A DNA stretch of 64,000 nucleotides from positions 1,550,001 through 1,614,000 of the forward strand of contig NZ_JAJEJT010000002.1 of assembly GCF_021390645.1 (NCBI RefSeq), in the 5' to 3' direction. The DNA is from Paraburkholderia flagellata (GTDB lineage: Bacteria; Pseudomonadota; Gammaproteobacteria; Burkholderiales; Burkholderiaceae). Under the pieces are notes generated by a model. The model worked only from the letters and a program-made list of their open reading frames with translations. It had not been told where the DNA came from and made no database searches. Made by a program: the position numbers and the translations under genes. Of the stretch, positions 41,185-50,532 are shown piece after piece. The stretch's first letter is position 1, and each line of letters begins with the position of its first letter.

Positions 41185-41574
41185 GTGCGCCGACTCCATC
41201 TCAGGCTGGGCAGTCTACTGGGGACGCTTGCGCTCCTCATGGCGACGCTCGCGCCTGTGGTTTCGCACCTGCTTGCCGCCCAGGCCATGCAGATGGCGTC
41301 AGGCACGGTGGAACGCGCGCCCTGCGGCATGCCGTCGATGGAGCGCCACGTTCACGGCGCGAGTGGCGCGGCGCTCACGCACGCAACGCCGGGCGACATG
41401 CAAGACTGCGGCTATTGCAGCTTCTTCGCGCACCTGCCCGTCGTGTCCGGCGTACCTGTCGCACTCTTTGTCGTCGGCCAACTCGTGCAGGCGCGCATCG
41501 AGGCGCAGTTCGAAAGCGTTCGCCTCGCCGCGCCCGCGAGCCACATCCAGGCACGCGCCCCACCCCTGTCCTGA
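41185..41574 (+). CDS. DUF2946-type periplasmic/membrane protein
   Basis: A 129-residue protein with an N-terminal hydrophobic segment (residues 8-32) and a conserved central motif MQDCGYCSFFAHLP, typical of the DUF2946 family found with copper-handling genes. Met and His residues are abundant between residues 35 and 75 (MQMASG, MPSMERHVHG), suggesting Cu(I) binding. The start is a GTG without a clear ribosome-binding site. It is followed by an outer-membrane-like protein and a CopC gene, forming a likely copper-response transcription unit. The biochemical role is unknown. Confidence 0.75.
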   Translation: MRRLHLRLGSLLGTLALLMATLAPVVSHLLAAQAMQMASGTVERAPCGMPSMERHVHGASGAALTHATPGDMQDCGYCSFFAHLPVVSGVPVALFVVGQLVQARIEAQFESVRLAAPASHIQARAPPLS

Positions 41575-41680
41575 CCCAATCGACCATGCCAACCCCGGAC
41601 GATACGCCCACCGTGTCGCCGGGCCTGCCCGCGCGCCGCTGTGACTCGCGCGCGTGCATAGCTCCTCGACAGGACAACTC

Positions 41681-42598
41681 ATGTCTGATCAATCGCCGTT
41701 CAGCCGCAAGGCGCTGCGCGTGCTTGCGCTCATTCGCGCGTTCAAACCGATCAGCCGCGTGATCGGCTGCGCGTTGCTGCTCGGACCGTGCGCGGCCCAT
41801 GCGCACGCCATCGCGGGCGACCGCGTATTTCCCTCCACGCTTTCCGTCGACGACCCCGGCGTAGGCGACGAAGCCAACCTCGAATTCGGACATCAGCGCG
41901 TGCCGGGCGACGCCGGCGACCAAAGCATCAACACCTTCAGCTTCGAGTACGACAAGCTCATCACGCCGCGGCTCGCCTTCTCCATGGACGGCGCCTACGT
42001 CATGCAGAACAACCCGACCGCGCGCGGCTTCGACAACTTCGGCGTGGGCCTGAAGTACCTGCTCTACGTGAACGACGCGCATGAATTCATGACGTCGGTG
42101 GGTGTGAACGCCGAACTCGGCGGCACGGGCAGCCGCGCGATCGCCGCCAACTTCTCGACGATTTCGCCCACGATCTTCGCCGGCAAGGGCATGGGTGACC
42201 TGCCCGACTCGCTCGCGTGGCTGCGGCCCGTCGCCATCACCGGCGAAGCGGGGCCGTCGTTCACGACCGGCGGGGGCCAGCCGAATTCGTTCGACTACGG
42301 CTTCACGTTCCAGTACAGCCTGCCCTACCTGCAACAGCACGTACACGACCTCGGCTTGCCGCAGCCGTTTTCCAACCTCATCCCAATCGTCGAAGTGCCT
42401 CTCTCGCGCAGCCAGGGACAAACGACCGGGACCGTCAACCCCGGCTTCATCTGGATGAACCGCTACGGCCAGCTCGGCATCGAAGCGCAGATACCGATCA
42501 ACCGGGCGAGCGGCTCGCACGTCGGCATCCTCGCGCAGGTGCACATCTTCTTCGACGATGTCGCGCCGCGCACGATCGGCAAGCCGCTTTTCCAGTAA
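41681..42598 (+). CDS. Outer-membrane-like protein in the copper-type cluster
   Basis: A 305-residue exported protein. The signal peptide runs to about AHAHA (near residue 43, with a long basic n-region), and the mature part is rich in alternating beta segments with Gly/Asn turns (FSMDGAYVMQNNPTARGFDNFGVGLKYLLY), like small beta-barrel or porin-like proteins. I do not recognise a named family. It lies between DUF2946 and CopC genes, 106 bp after the former and 28 bp before the latter, so a role in metal passage across the outer membrane is plausible but unproved. The ATG at 41681 has AGGA upstream. Confidence 0.7.
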   Translation: MSDQSPFSRKALRVLALIRAFKPISRVIGCALLLGPCAAHAHAIAGDRVFPSTLSVDDPGVGDEANLEFGHQRVPGDAGDQSINTFSFEYDKLITPRLAFSMDGAYVMQNNPTARGFDNFGVGLKYLLYVNDAHEFMTSVGVNAELGGTGSRAIAANFSTISPTIFAGKGMGDLPDSLAWLRPVAITGEAGPSFTTGGGQPNSFDYGFTFQYSLPYLQQHVHDLGLPQPFSNLIPIVEVPLSRSQGQTTGTVNPGFIWMNRYGQLGIEAQIPINRASGSHVGILAQVHIFFDDVAPRTIGKPLFQ

Positions 42599-42626
42599 GT
42601 CCGCACATTCACACAGGAATACCGCC

Positions 42627-42989
42627 ATGAAACTCGCTACATTGCGCACGGCTGTCGCCACGGCCGCGCTGCTGGCCGCACACCTCGCGTGGGCGCACGC
42701 TTATCCGAAGCATCAGGAACCGCCCGCGGGATCGACCGCGCCGGCCACGCTGAGCGCAGTCGTGATCGACTTCGACGATGGGCTCGAGCCCGCGTTCAGT
42801 TCCATCGACGTGACGGACGCACAGGGCAACTCCGTTATCCGCGAGAAAGCCAAGGTCGATGCGAACAACAGCAAGCGCATGTCGGTCGCGCTGAACGCGT
42901 TGACGCCTGGGAAGTATTCGGTGGTTTGGGTCGCGGTTGCGGCCGATGGCCATCGCACGACCGGACATTACTCGTTCGACGTGAAGTGA
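42627..42989 (+). CDS. copC: CopC-domain copper resistance protein
   Basis: A 120-residue periplasmic protein: a signal peptide of about 22 residues ending LAWAHA, then HAYPKHQEPPAGSTA, where the first His of the mature protein is the Cu(II) ligand position of CopC. The C-terminal SVVWVAVAADGHRTTGHYSFDVK is the classic CopC end, with further histidines. CopC binds copper in the periplasm; its usual membrane partner CopD is absent here. The ATG has AGGA upstream. Confidence 0.85.
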   Translation: MKLATLRTAVATAALLAAHLAWAHAYPKHQEPPAGSTAPATLSAVVIDFDDGLEPAFSSIDVTDAQGNSVIREKAKVDANNSKRMSVALNALTPGKYSVVWVAVAADGHRTTGHYSFDVK

Positions 42990-43072
42990 ACGCGTAAAGA
43001 TGAAATGAGGCCATGCGACCTCGTGCGAGATTGCAGCATGGCCCGTTCGTGATGGTTTGGCGGCTCGCCGGT

Positions 43073-43297
43073 TTACTGCGGCGTGGTTGCAGTAAAGGCT
43101 TCGGGCGAACCGTTCAAGGCATCGTACAGTTCGCCAACGGGCGAGTCGCCGATTTCGTTATGAATATAGGCGGTAAATGCGCAATCGTAGAGCGCGCGCC
43201 CGGCGTCGGTTTCCATCGTCATGTCGAAGCCGTTGAGAACCAGACCGGCGATCTCGTCGGCTTCGAGCAGGATGTGTTCAGCTTTCTTTCGTTCCAT
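43073..43297 (-). CDS. Small hypothetical protein
   Basis: A 74-residue acidic protein without signal peptide or membrane segment, of no family I recognise. Helix-forming stretches (RKKAEHILLEADEIAGLVLNG) suggest a small helical protein. The ATG at 43297 has GGAG at suitable spacing; an in-frame start 27 bases upstream is possible. It lies between the CopC gene (convergent) and a LysR gene on the same strand. Coding support is the Shine-Dalgarno and normal codon bias; confidence is moderate. Confidence 0.6.
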   Translation of the reverse strand: MERKKAEHILLEADEIAGLVLNGFDMTMETDAGRALYDCAFTAYIHNEIGDSPVGELYDALNGSPEAFTATTPQ

Positions 43298-43393
43298 GGT
43301 GGTGCTCCGGTACAGCAGGATCATGGAATTTTAGAGGGAATGGCGCAGAAGTGGTGGCGAAATAAACGGGGGCCATTCGAACGTCGGCCAGAT

Positions 43394-44386
43394 TCAAGGT
43401 GAGCGCGTCGAAGTCGCAGCGCGCGCACGCCGCTGTCTGGCTACCCCTTTCCCAGTGATTTCAATCACATCGCGCTCGAGCGCGGGCGGCAATTCCGCTT
43501 TCAGCAATTCGACCCACGCGCGAGTCTTGGCTTCGAGAAACTTCCTCGAAGGCATCAGCACATACACGCCTACATCTGGAGAGCGCCACTGAGGCAGAAC
43601 GTGCACGAGTTCTCCACTGCGTATCCGATCCACCGCCGCGAAGCCCGGCAGCAGTGCAATGCCCAGCCCGCTACACGCCGCCTGCACAATTGCTTCGGGC
43701 TTGTCCGCGACCAGCGGGCCCTCGGGCTGCATCGAATGGGTCGTCTTTCCATCGGTCAGCTCCCAATGCGGCGTGGTCGACGGATTCACGAGACGCAGGC
43801 AGGCATGCCCCTTGAGATCCGCAACGGTCCTGGGCGCGCCATGCCGCTTGAGGTAGCCGGGCGTCGCGCATAGCACGCCGTGGACCTCACCCAGCCGCTG
43901 CGCAACCAGACTCGAATCCGGCAGGCTGCGCGTGAGATACACGCTCACGTCCACGCCTTCGGCCAGCAGATTCGGTATGTACTGCGAAGCGCTGTACTCC
44001 ACGCTCACCGCCGGGTACTGCGTGCAATATTTCGTCACGAGCGGCACCACATAGCGATCGCCGAAGCTCGCCATGCACAGCACCCGCAGCCTCCCGGCCG
44101 GCTCCATGCGCGCGCCGCTCGCCTCCCCTTCGGCTTCCGTCACCAGGTCGAGGATCGTGCGGCACTGGTTGGCGTAGCGCTCGCCCGCGCTCGTGACCGA
44201 CATGCGCCGCGTCGTTCGCTGCAGCAACTTCGTTTGCAAACGATTCTCAAGCTCCGATACGAGCCGCGAGACCTGCGCAGTCGTCAGCTCCATATGCTCC
44301 GAAGCCGCGGTGAAACTCCCGGCATCCACCACCCGCACAAAGGCGGTCATCGCGTGCAGCAATCCGTAGTCGAGATTCTTGCGCAT
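43394..44386 (-). CDS. LysR-family regulator divergent from the decarboxylase operon
   Basis: A 330-residue LysR-type regulator of the CrgA/LTTR group, with helix-turn-helix FTAASEHMELTTAQVSRLVSELE and an effector domain with YSASQYIPNLLAEGVDVSVYL. The C-terminus has a basic Arg/Ala tail (ARQRRARAATSTRSP). It is divergent from the ThDP enzyme gene across 146 bp containing an 8-bp direct repeat, so it probably controls the decarboxylase/aldehyde dehydrogenase pair. Confidence 0.88.
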   Translation of the reverse strand: MRKNLDYGLLHAMTAFVRVVDAGSFTAASEHMELTTAQVSRLVSELENRLQTKLLQRTTRRMSVTSAGERYANQCRTILDLVTEAEGEASGARMEPAGRLRVLCMASFGDRYVVPLVTKYCTQYPAVSVEYSASQYIPNLLAEGVDVSVYLTRSLPDSSLVAQRLGEVHGVLCATPGYLKRHGAPRTVADLKGHACLRLVNPSTTPHWELTDGKTTHSMQPEGPLVADKPEAIVQAACSGLGIALLPGFAAVDRIRSGELVHVLPQWRSPDVGVYVLMPSRKFLEAKTRAWVELLKAELPPALERDVIEITGKGVARQRRARAATSTRSP

Positions 44387-44532
44387 GACGTAATAAATTT
44401 TCAGATCAGACTGTATTTTTGCACGACAGCTTGATAGTTAGGATCAGTGCGTACGTCGATGCACGACGTTTGGGCCCCAAGGCAACCGAAGGGGCAAAGC
44501 TTCTTACTGGTTTGTTACTGAGGTGATCCAAA

Positions 44533-46077
44533 ATGAATGGCGCTGAAAGTCTGTTGCGTTCGCTGGTCGCAAGTGGTGTGGACGTGTGTTTCGGGAACCC
44601 CGGCACGTCGGAGATGCATTTCGTGGCGGCACTCGATTCGGTCGAAGGCATACGACCGATACTCGGCCTTTTCGAGGGTGTTGTCACCGGCGCCGCCGAC
44701 GGTTACGGCCGCATGGCCGGCAAGCCGGCCGCCACGCTGCTGCATCTCGGCCCGGGCCTCGCCAACGGACTCGCCAATCTGCACAACGCCCGCCGCGCGT
44801 CGAGCCCCATCGTCAACATCGTCGGCGATCATGCTTCGACGCATGCGCGCTACGAAGCGCCGCTCACTTCCGATATCAAGGGCTTCGCGCGCCCGGTTTC
44901 AAGCTGGATCCACTCGTCGAGCAGCGCGTTGACGGTGGGTGCGGACGCCGCGCGCGCCGTGCAGGCCTCCATGGCCGAAGGCGGCCAGATCGCAACGCTG
45001 ATCCTGCCCGCCGATACGGCCTGGTCGCAAGCAGACGGCGCGGCGGCGCCACTGCCCGTGCAGGCGCCCGCGCTCGTGAGCGAGGACACCATCGAGCAGA
45101 TTGCGGCACTCGCCCAAAGCGGCGTGCGGACCGCCTTCCTGCTCCGCGGTCAGGCATTGCAGGAGCGCGGCCTTCGTGCCGCCGGAAAGATCGCCGCGAA
45201 AACGGGCGCACGCCTACTGTGCGACACGTTCGCGCCGCGCGTGGCGCGCGGTGCCGGACGAGTGGTGGTCGAGCGCCTGCCCTATTTCGCCGAACAGGTC
45301 GTCGAGTTCCTCGCCGGCACGGAGTTGATCGTGCTGGTTGGTGCGCAGCCGCCAGTGAGTTTCTTCGCCTACCCGGACAAGCCGAGTTGGCTCACGCCTG
45401 AGGGTTGCCGCATCGCCGTGCTGTCGCATCCGCACGAAGACGGCACGGCCGCGCTCGAAGCACTGGTCGAGGCGCTGGACGCCCAGCATGCCATCGCCCG
45501 AATCAACGCCCGCGCGGCGGTCGACTTTTCGCCCAACGGTGCGCTCGATGGCGAGTCGATCATGCGCAGCGTCGCGAAACATCTGCCCGATAGCGCCATC
45601 ATCACCGAAGAATCGTCGCTCGCGATGGCTTACTCGGGCCTGCTCGAAACCGCCGCTCCCCACGATCTGCTGACGCTCACCGGCGGCGCCATCGGCTGCC
45701 TGATGCCCGTTTCGATCGGCGCGAGCGTGGCGTGCCCGGACCGCAAGGTCGTCAACCTTCAGGGCGATGGCAGCGCCATGTACACGCTTCAGTCACTCTG
45801 GACGCAAGCGCGGGAAAAGCTCGACATCGTGACGGTCATCTACGCGAACCGCGGCTACAAGATCCTCGCGAACGAACTCAAGCGTGTAGGCGCCCGGACC
45901 GACGGCGCGCACGCCGCTTCCATGTTCGATCTCCAGGACCCGTCGCTCGATTGGGTTGCACTGGCACGCGGCATGGGCGTGGAAGCCGTACGCGTCGAGT
46001 CGCAGACGGATTTCGACGCCGCGTTCGCCGGCGCAATGAAGCGCCGCGGCCCGATGCTGATCGAAGCCGTGATTTGA
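44533..46077 (+). CDS. ThDP-dependent decarboxylase/acetolactate-synthase-like enzyme
   Basis: A 514-residue thiamine diphosphate enzyme. The N-terminal PYR domain has the catalytic Glu at E48 in LGLFEGVVTGAADG, and the C-terminal PP domain has the ThDP/Mg motif GDGSAMYTLQSLWTQA followed by Asn-type YANRGYKI. It is shorter than IlvB (about 560) and of the benzoylformate decarboxylase/IlvB-like 'acetolactate synthase large subunit' group without a regulatory subunit. The gene 58 bp downstream is an aromatic-aldehyde dehydrogenase, so decarboxylation of a 2-oxo acid to an aldehyde followed by oxidation is the simplest reading (inference). The ATG has GAGGTGA as ribosome-binding site. Confidence 0.8.
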   Translation: MNGAESLLRSLVASGVDVCFGNPGTSEMHFVAALDSVEGIRPILGLFEGVVTGAADGYGRMAGKPAATLLHLGPGLANGLANLHNARRASSPIVNIVGDHASTHARYEAPLTSDIKGFARPVSSWIHSSSSALTVGADAARAVQASMAEGGQIATLILPADTAWSQADGAAAPLPVQAPALVSEDTIEQIAALAQSGVRTAFLLRGQALQERGLRAAGKIAAKTGARLLCDTFAPRVARGAGRVVVERLPYFAEQVVEFLAGTELIVLVGAQPPVSFFAYPDKPSWLTPEGCRIAVLSHPHEDGTAALEALVEALDAQHAIARINARAAVDFSPNGALDGESIMRSVAKHLPDSAIITEESSLAMAYSGLLETAAPHDLLTLTGGAIGCLMPVSIGASVACPDRKVVNLQGDGSAMYTLQSLWTQAREKLDIVTVIYANRGYKILANELKRVGARTDGAHAASMFDLQDPSLDWVALARGMGVEAVRVESQTDFDAAFAGAMKRRGPMLIEAVI

Positions 46078-46135
46078 GCGGACCGTTTGCGTCGAAAGGG
46101 CTCAACGAGCGATTCAATTATTGATGAGGTTAAGG

Positions 46136-47575
46136 ATGTCAAAGCAATTCCGGCTACCCGCCGAAGCAACGGCCGCGCAAATCCGCGCGCAACTCGATGC
46201 CATGAAGCAGGCTCAACTCAAGGAGGGCCCGCCCTCGCTGGCCCTTCGCCGCGACCGTATCGATCGCGCGATCGATCTGCTGCGTTCGAACAAGGATGCG
46301 CTCGTCGAGGCGATCAACGCCGACTATAGCTGCCGCGGCAAACAGCAGACGCTGCTCGCCGATATCCTCGCCTCGATCGAAGGCCTGCGCTTCAATCGCG
46401 AACATCTCGAAGCGTGGATGGCGCAGCCCGCGACGGCCGAGCCGTTTCCGGGCGTCAAGGCGCGCGTCGAGTATCAGCCGCTGGGTGTCGTGGGGATCAT
46501 CAGCCCGTGGAATTTTCCCGTCGTGCTGGCGTTCGGGCCGCTTGGCGGCGCGTTTGCGGCGGGCAACCGGGCCATCCTCAAGCCATCGGAGCTGACGCCG
46601 CAAACATCGGAATTGCTGGCCGAACTGATTGCCCGCTATTTCGACAGCGACGAACTCACCACCGTGCTCGGCGGCGCGCAAACGGGCGCGGCGTTCAGCG
46701 CGCAGCCTTTCGATCATCTCGTGTTCACGGGCAGCACGCAGGTCGCGCACCATGTGATGCGAGCGGCATCGGACAATCTGGTGCCTGTGACGCTCGAACT
46801 CGGCGGCAAGTCGCCGGTCCTCGTGAGTAACGACGCCGATCTCGCCCTCGCGGCCCAGCGCGTGCTCACGGTGAAGACCTTCAATGCTGGTCAGATTTGC
46901 CTCTCGCCGGACTATGTGCTGATTCCAGCGGAGCGCGCCGAAGCCTTCGTGCAGCATGCAAAAGCGGCGGTTGCGCAGATGTACCCGACCATGCGCGAGA
47001 ACCCCGACTACACCGCGATGATCAACGTGCGCGGATTCGAGCGGCAACTGGCGCTCGTCGAGGACGCGCGTCAGAAAGGCGCCAACGTGGTGAATCTTGG
47101 ACCCGCCAGCGAAGATCTCTCCGATCCGGCTGTGCGCAAGATGGCGCCGACGATCATTCGGAATGCCAACGACACGATGCGAGCGATGCAGGAGGAAATC
47201 TTCGGCCCCGTTCTGCCCGTGGTGACCTACGAGACGCTCGATGAAGCGCTCGCGTATATCAATGCGCGTCCGAGGCCGCTCGCGCTTTATCATTTCGCCA
47301 ATGACGCACTGGAGCAACACGAGGTTGCAAGCCGAACCACCTCGGGGGCGCTCGTCGTCAATGATGCGATGACCCACGTGTTTTTCGACTCGCTGCCATT
47401 TGGGGGCGTCGGGGCATCTGGCATGGGCCACTACCACGGCGAATATGGATACCGTACGTTTAGCCATGCGAAACCCGTTGTCGTTCAAAGCGCCGGCGGC
47501 GAGTCGAATCTCCTGATGCGCGCGCCTTATCTGGCGGCTACGGAAAGCGTAGTCAACGGGATGATCGGCGCCTGA
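46136..47575 (+). CDS. calB: Coniferyl aldehyde dehydrogenase-like enzyme
   Basis: A 479-residue class 3-like aldehyde dehydrogenase. General base E221 lies in LELGGKSPVL and nucleophile C255 in NAGQICLSP; the substrate-binding end is FDSLPFGGVGASGMGHYHGEYGYRTFSHAK, with its LALYHFANDALEQHEV segment typical of the coniferyl aldehyde dehydrogenase branch. It would oxidise an aromatic or medium-chain aldehyde produced by the upstream decarboxylase. The ATG at 46136 is used because of the GAGG site six bases upstream; an earlier ATG in frame is too short to matter. Gene symbol by family only. Confidence 0.82.
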   Translation: MSKQFRLPAEATAAQIRAQLDAMKQAQLKEGPPSLALRRDRIDRAIDLLRSNKDALVEAINADYSCRGKQQTLLADILASIEGLRFNREHLEAWMAQPATAEPFPGVKARVEYQPLGVVGIISPWNFPVVLAFGPLGGAFAAGNRAILKPSELTPQTSELLAELIARYFDSDELTTVLGGAQTGAAFSAQPFDHLVFTGSTQVAHHVMRAASDNLVPVTLELGGKSPVLVSNDADLALAAQRVLTVKTFNAGQICLSPDYVLIPAERAEAFVQHAKAAVAQMYPTMRENPDYTAMINVRGFERQLALVEDARQKGANVVNLGPASEDLSDPAVRKMAPTIIRNANDTMRAMQEEIFGPVLPVVTYETLDEALAYINARPRPLALYHFANDALEQHEVASRTTSGALVVNDAMTHVFFDSLPFGGVGASGMGHYHGEYGYRTFSHAKPVVVQSAGGESNLLMRAPYLAATESVVNGMIGA

Positions 47576-47740
47576 CGCATCGGCAGTGCTGGCCGCGCAT
47601 GAAACGCGGCCAGCGCGCGCTCTGACTCAATGGCACGCAGCAGCCATTCGATGCGCGATGATGCATCGCATCAATCACGCCCGCATACCGACTCCGCATT
47701 ACCCGTCGCCCCCCGCCGCAGTTGTCGTATGATGGATTGA

Positions 47741-50521
47741 ATGTTCTGGTTGGCAATACGCCAATCCCTCATGGGCCCTCCTCTGAGCCGTTCAGCCGTG
47801 ACCGAAGCGACGACCGTGGCGAGGCCACCTCTCCTGCTGACCACGAAGGTCATTGCGCCCCGCTTGCCCGCAGGTTTAATCGATCGACCACGCCTGAAGG
47901 CTTTAAGCGCGCAGGTGGAGATACGGCGCATCACCGTCATCAAGGCGCCTGCCGGATTCGGCAAGACGTCTCTCGCGCTCACCTGGCTCGACGCGCTGCG
48001 TGCGCACGGCGCGCTGGTGGCATGGCTCTCCCTCGACGCCGACGACGACGAGCCAGCCCGTTACTTTCATCACCTTGCACATGCCTTGCAGCGCGCGTGC
48101 AGCACGGTTGGCACATCCGCCATCGGCCTGAGCGCCGAGGCGTCGTTCGTCCCGGCAAATTCGCTTGTTGCAACGCTCATCAACGAACTTGCCGAAGTCG
48201 ACGATGAACTACACGTCTTCATCGACGACTATCACCTGATCAACGCAGCGGCCATTCACGAAGCGATGTCGCTATTCATCACGAATATGCCTTCGAATGT
48301 GCACGTGGTGATCTGCACACGCACCGACCCGCCCTTGCCGCTGGCGAAGCTGCGCGCCGGCAACAGTCTCTGCGAGATCGATGCGTCGGCACTGCGATTC
48401 AATTTCGATGAGGCGCGCCGCTTCGTCGAGCACGAGTGCCCCGGCAAGCTAGGCTTCGGCGATCTGAAGTCGCTCTATACCGCAACCGAAGGATGGGCTG
48501 CCGCCCTACGCATTTCGGCATCGGCGTTGGCGCGGCAGGACCGCCCGCAGGGCTGGCAGCCGGGCGTACCGGGCGGCGCGTCGAAGCCGGTGTCCGACTA
48601 CCTTGAAGACCTGCTTCAGCATCTGCCGCCTGCAACGCAGGCATTCATGCTGCGAACCGCGATCCTCGAGCGGCTGAGCGCACCTTTGTGCGAAGCGGTG
48701 ACGGGCATCGAGTCGAGCCAGGCCATGCTCGATGACATCGTTGCGCGTCAACTGCTGCTGGAGCCGATCGACCTCGAAGGACGCTGGTTTCGCTATCACC
48801 GGCTGATGGCCGACTATCTGCAGCGGCGTCTGGAAGCCAGCCACCCTGGCGAAATCACCGGCTTGCACCGCCGCGCCTGGCAGTGGCACGCCGAACAGCA
48901 GCATTGGACCGATGCCATAAAGCACGCGATTGCCGCTGGCGCCACTGACGAAGCCATAGTCATGATGGAGCGCTGCGCGAAGGCGCTTTTAAAAGCCGGG
49001 GATCTGCTCACGCTGGTCGGCTGGCAACGCCAGTTTCCGGCCGATCTCATGCGCGCACAGACCGCGGTCACCATTGCGACCGCGTGGGGCATGGCGCTCG
49101 CGATGCGCTTCGGCGAAGTCAGTGCGATGCTCGATTCGATCGAACGCGACGCGCAAATCCAGTCGGCCGACACCATTCAATGGGACTGTCTCGCCATTCG
49201 CTCGGCCCTCGCGGCCTTGCAGGATGATCCGCACCGGGCGCTGGAACTCGCGCGTCAATACCTGAGCCGCCCGTCAACGGACGCGTGGACGACCAATGCG
49301 GTTTCCAATGTCGCGCGCTTCAGTTATTGGAAAACCGGCAATCTCGACGCGCTTTACGCCACGCCATGGATTCCCGATTCATTGGAGGAGGACCAGCGCA
49401 GCGTCTTTTCGTCGGTCTATCGCCTGTGCCTGCTCGGTCACGTGGAACTGCAGCAGCTGCACGTTTCGATTGCAGAGCGCCGCTTCAATGAAGCGATGCA
49501 ACTCGCCGAACGCTACGCGGGACCCCACTCCATATCGGCAGCGTTGTGCGCGCCCATGATCGCGCAGATCCGCTATGAGCAAGGCCGCATCGATGAAGCC
49601 GAAGCACTGCTTCTCGAACTCATGCCGGTCATCGACCGTGCCGTTCTGCTCGATAGTGTGCTGATCGCCTACCGCATTCTGGTTCGCATTGCCGTAGCGC
49701 GCGAAGACTATGCGGGCGCGCATGTGCTGCTCGATCAGGCGCAAATACTCGGCCAGGCGCGCGCCTGGAACCGGCTGCTCGCCGCAGCGCTGGTCGAGCG
49801 CACGCGGCTCTATCTCGCCGAAAGCCGTGTTCCTGAAGCGGCTGCGTGCGTGGCGGACCTTCGCGAACTCGCCGCGCCGCGCGAGCCGTCCGCTTCGCCT
49901 GTCTCACCCGAAATCGAGAACTACCGCGACCTGGGTGCGGCCTGCCTCGCACTGCAACGACACCAGGTATCCGAAGCCGTCGAACCCCTGCGCATGGCGC
50001 TCGCGCGTTGTGAACGCATGCAGGGTAACTATCTGGCGCTGCGTCTTCGAACCCTGCTCGCCATGGCCTGGCTGAGCGCGGGAGAACATCACCGCGCGCT
50101 CGAGACTTTTCACGAAATCGCAGATAGTGCCGCGCCTGCTGGCATTTACCAATCCATCCTCGATCAGGGGGCCGCGGTCGGGCCGCTCCTGCGCATGGCG
50201 CATGAACGCATGCGCAACGCAGCGCGCACTCCGGACGTGACGGCATGGCTCGACCGTTTAAGCGACGGGTGGCGCGCGATGTATGAACCGCAGAGCAAAC
50301 CGCGCCGCGAGGGCGAGCGCGAGCCGCTAAGCTCGCGGGAGCGCAATATCGTCGAGTTGATCGCGCAGGGGCAATCCAATAAGGAAATCGCGCGCTCGTT
50401 GGGCATCACGCCCGAAACCGTCAAATCGCACCTGAAGAATATCTTCGCGAAGCTCGCGGTGGACAAGCGGGCTCAGGCTGTTTCGCGGGCGCAGGCGCTT
50501 GGACTTGTCAAGCATAGCTAA
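47741..50521 (+). CDS. MalT-type ATP-dependent LuxR regulator
   Basis: A 926-residue STAND-class regulator: an N-terminal NTPase with Walker A APAGFGKT (residues 69-76) and Walker B-like HVFIDDYHLI, a long central array of helical TPR-like repeats (about 360-830) and a C-terminal LuxR helix-turn-helix (LSSRERNIVELIAQGQSNKEIARSLGITPETVKSHLKNIF). MalT-type proteins assemble upon binding an inducer. It follows the aldehyde dehydrogenase on the same strand and is convergent with the PHA operon, so the target is uncertain. ATG 47741 lies 9 bases after TATGAT and may be leaderless; ATG 47771 is an alternative. Confidence 0.85.
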   Translation: MFWLAIRQSLMGPPLSRSAVTEATTVARPPLLLTTKVIAPRLPAGLIDRPRLKALSAQVEIRRITVIKAPAGFGKTSLALTWLDALRAHGALVAWLSLDADDDEPARYFHHLAHALQRACSTVGTSAIGLSAEASFVPANSLVATLINELAEVDDELHVFIDDYHLINAAAIHEAMSLFITNMPSNVHVVICTRTDPPLPLAKLRAGNSLCEIDASALRFNFDEARRFVEHECPGKLGFGDLKSLYTATEGWAAALRISASALARQDRPQGWQPGVPGGASKPVSDYLEDLLQHLPPATQAFMLRTAILERLSAPLCEAVTGIESSQAMLDDIVARQLLLEPIDLEGRWFRYHRLMADYLQRRLEASHPGEITGLHRRAWQWHAEQQHWTDAIKHAIAAGATDEAIVMMERCAKALLKAGDLLTLVGWQRQFPADLMRAQTAVTIATAWGMALAMRFGEVSAMLDSIERDAQIQSADTIQWDCLAIRSALAALQDDPHRALELARQYLSRPSTDAWTTNAVSNVARFSYWKTGNLDALYATPWIPDSLEEDQRSVFSSVYRLCLLGHVELQQLHVSIAERRFNEAMQLAERYAGPHSISAALCAPMIAQIRYEQGRIDEAEALLLELMPVIDRAVLLDSVLIAYRILVRIAVAREDYAGAHVLLDQAQILGQARAWNRLLAAALVERTRLYLAESRVPEAAACVADLRELAAPREPSASPVSPEIENYRDLGAACLALQRHQVSEAVEPLRMALARCERMQGNYLALRLRTLLAMAWLSAGEHHRALETFHEIADSAAPAGIYQSILDQGAAVGPLLRMAHERMRNAARTPDVTAWLDRLSDGWRAMYEPQSKPRREGEREPLSSRERNIVELIAQGQSNKEIARSLGITPETVKSHLKNIFAKLAVDKRAQAVSRAQALGLVKHS

Positions 50522-50532
50522 GCGTCGTCCCG

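Noticed and set aside
46154..47488. 444-residue antisense frame over the aldehyde dehydrogenase
   Set aside because: No recognisable domain, composition typical of antisense shadows, and the sense gene has catalytic Glu and Cys in place.
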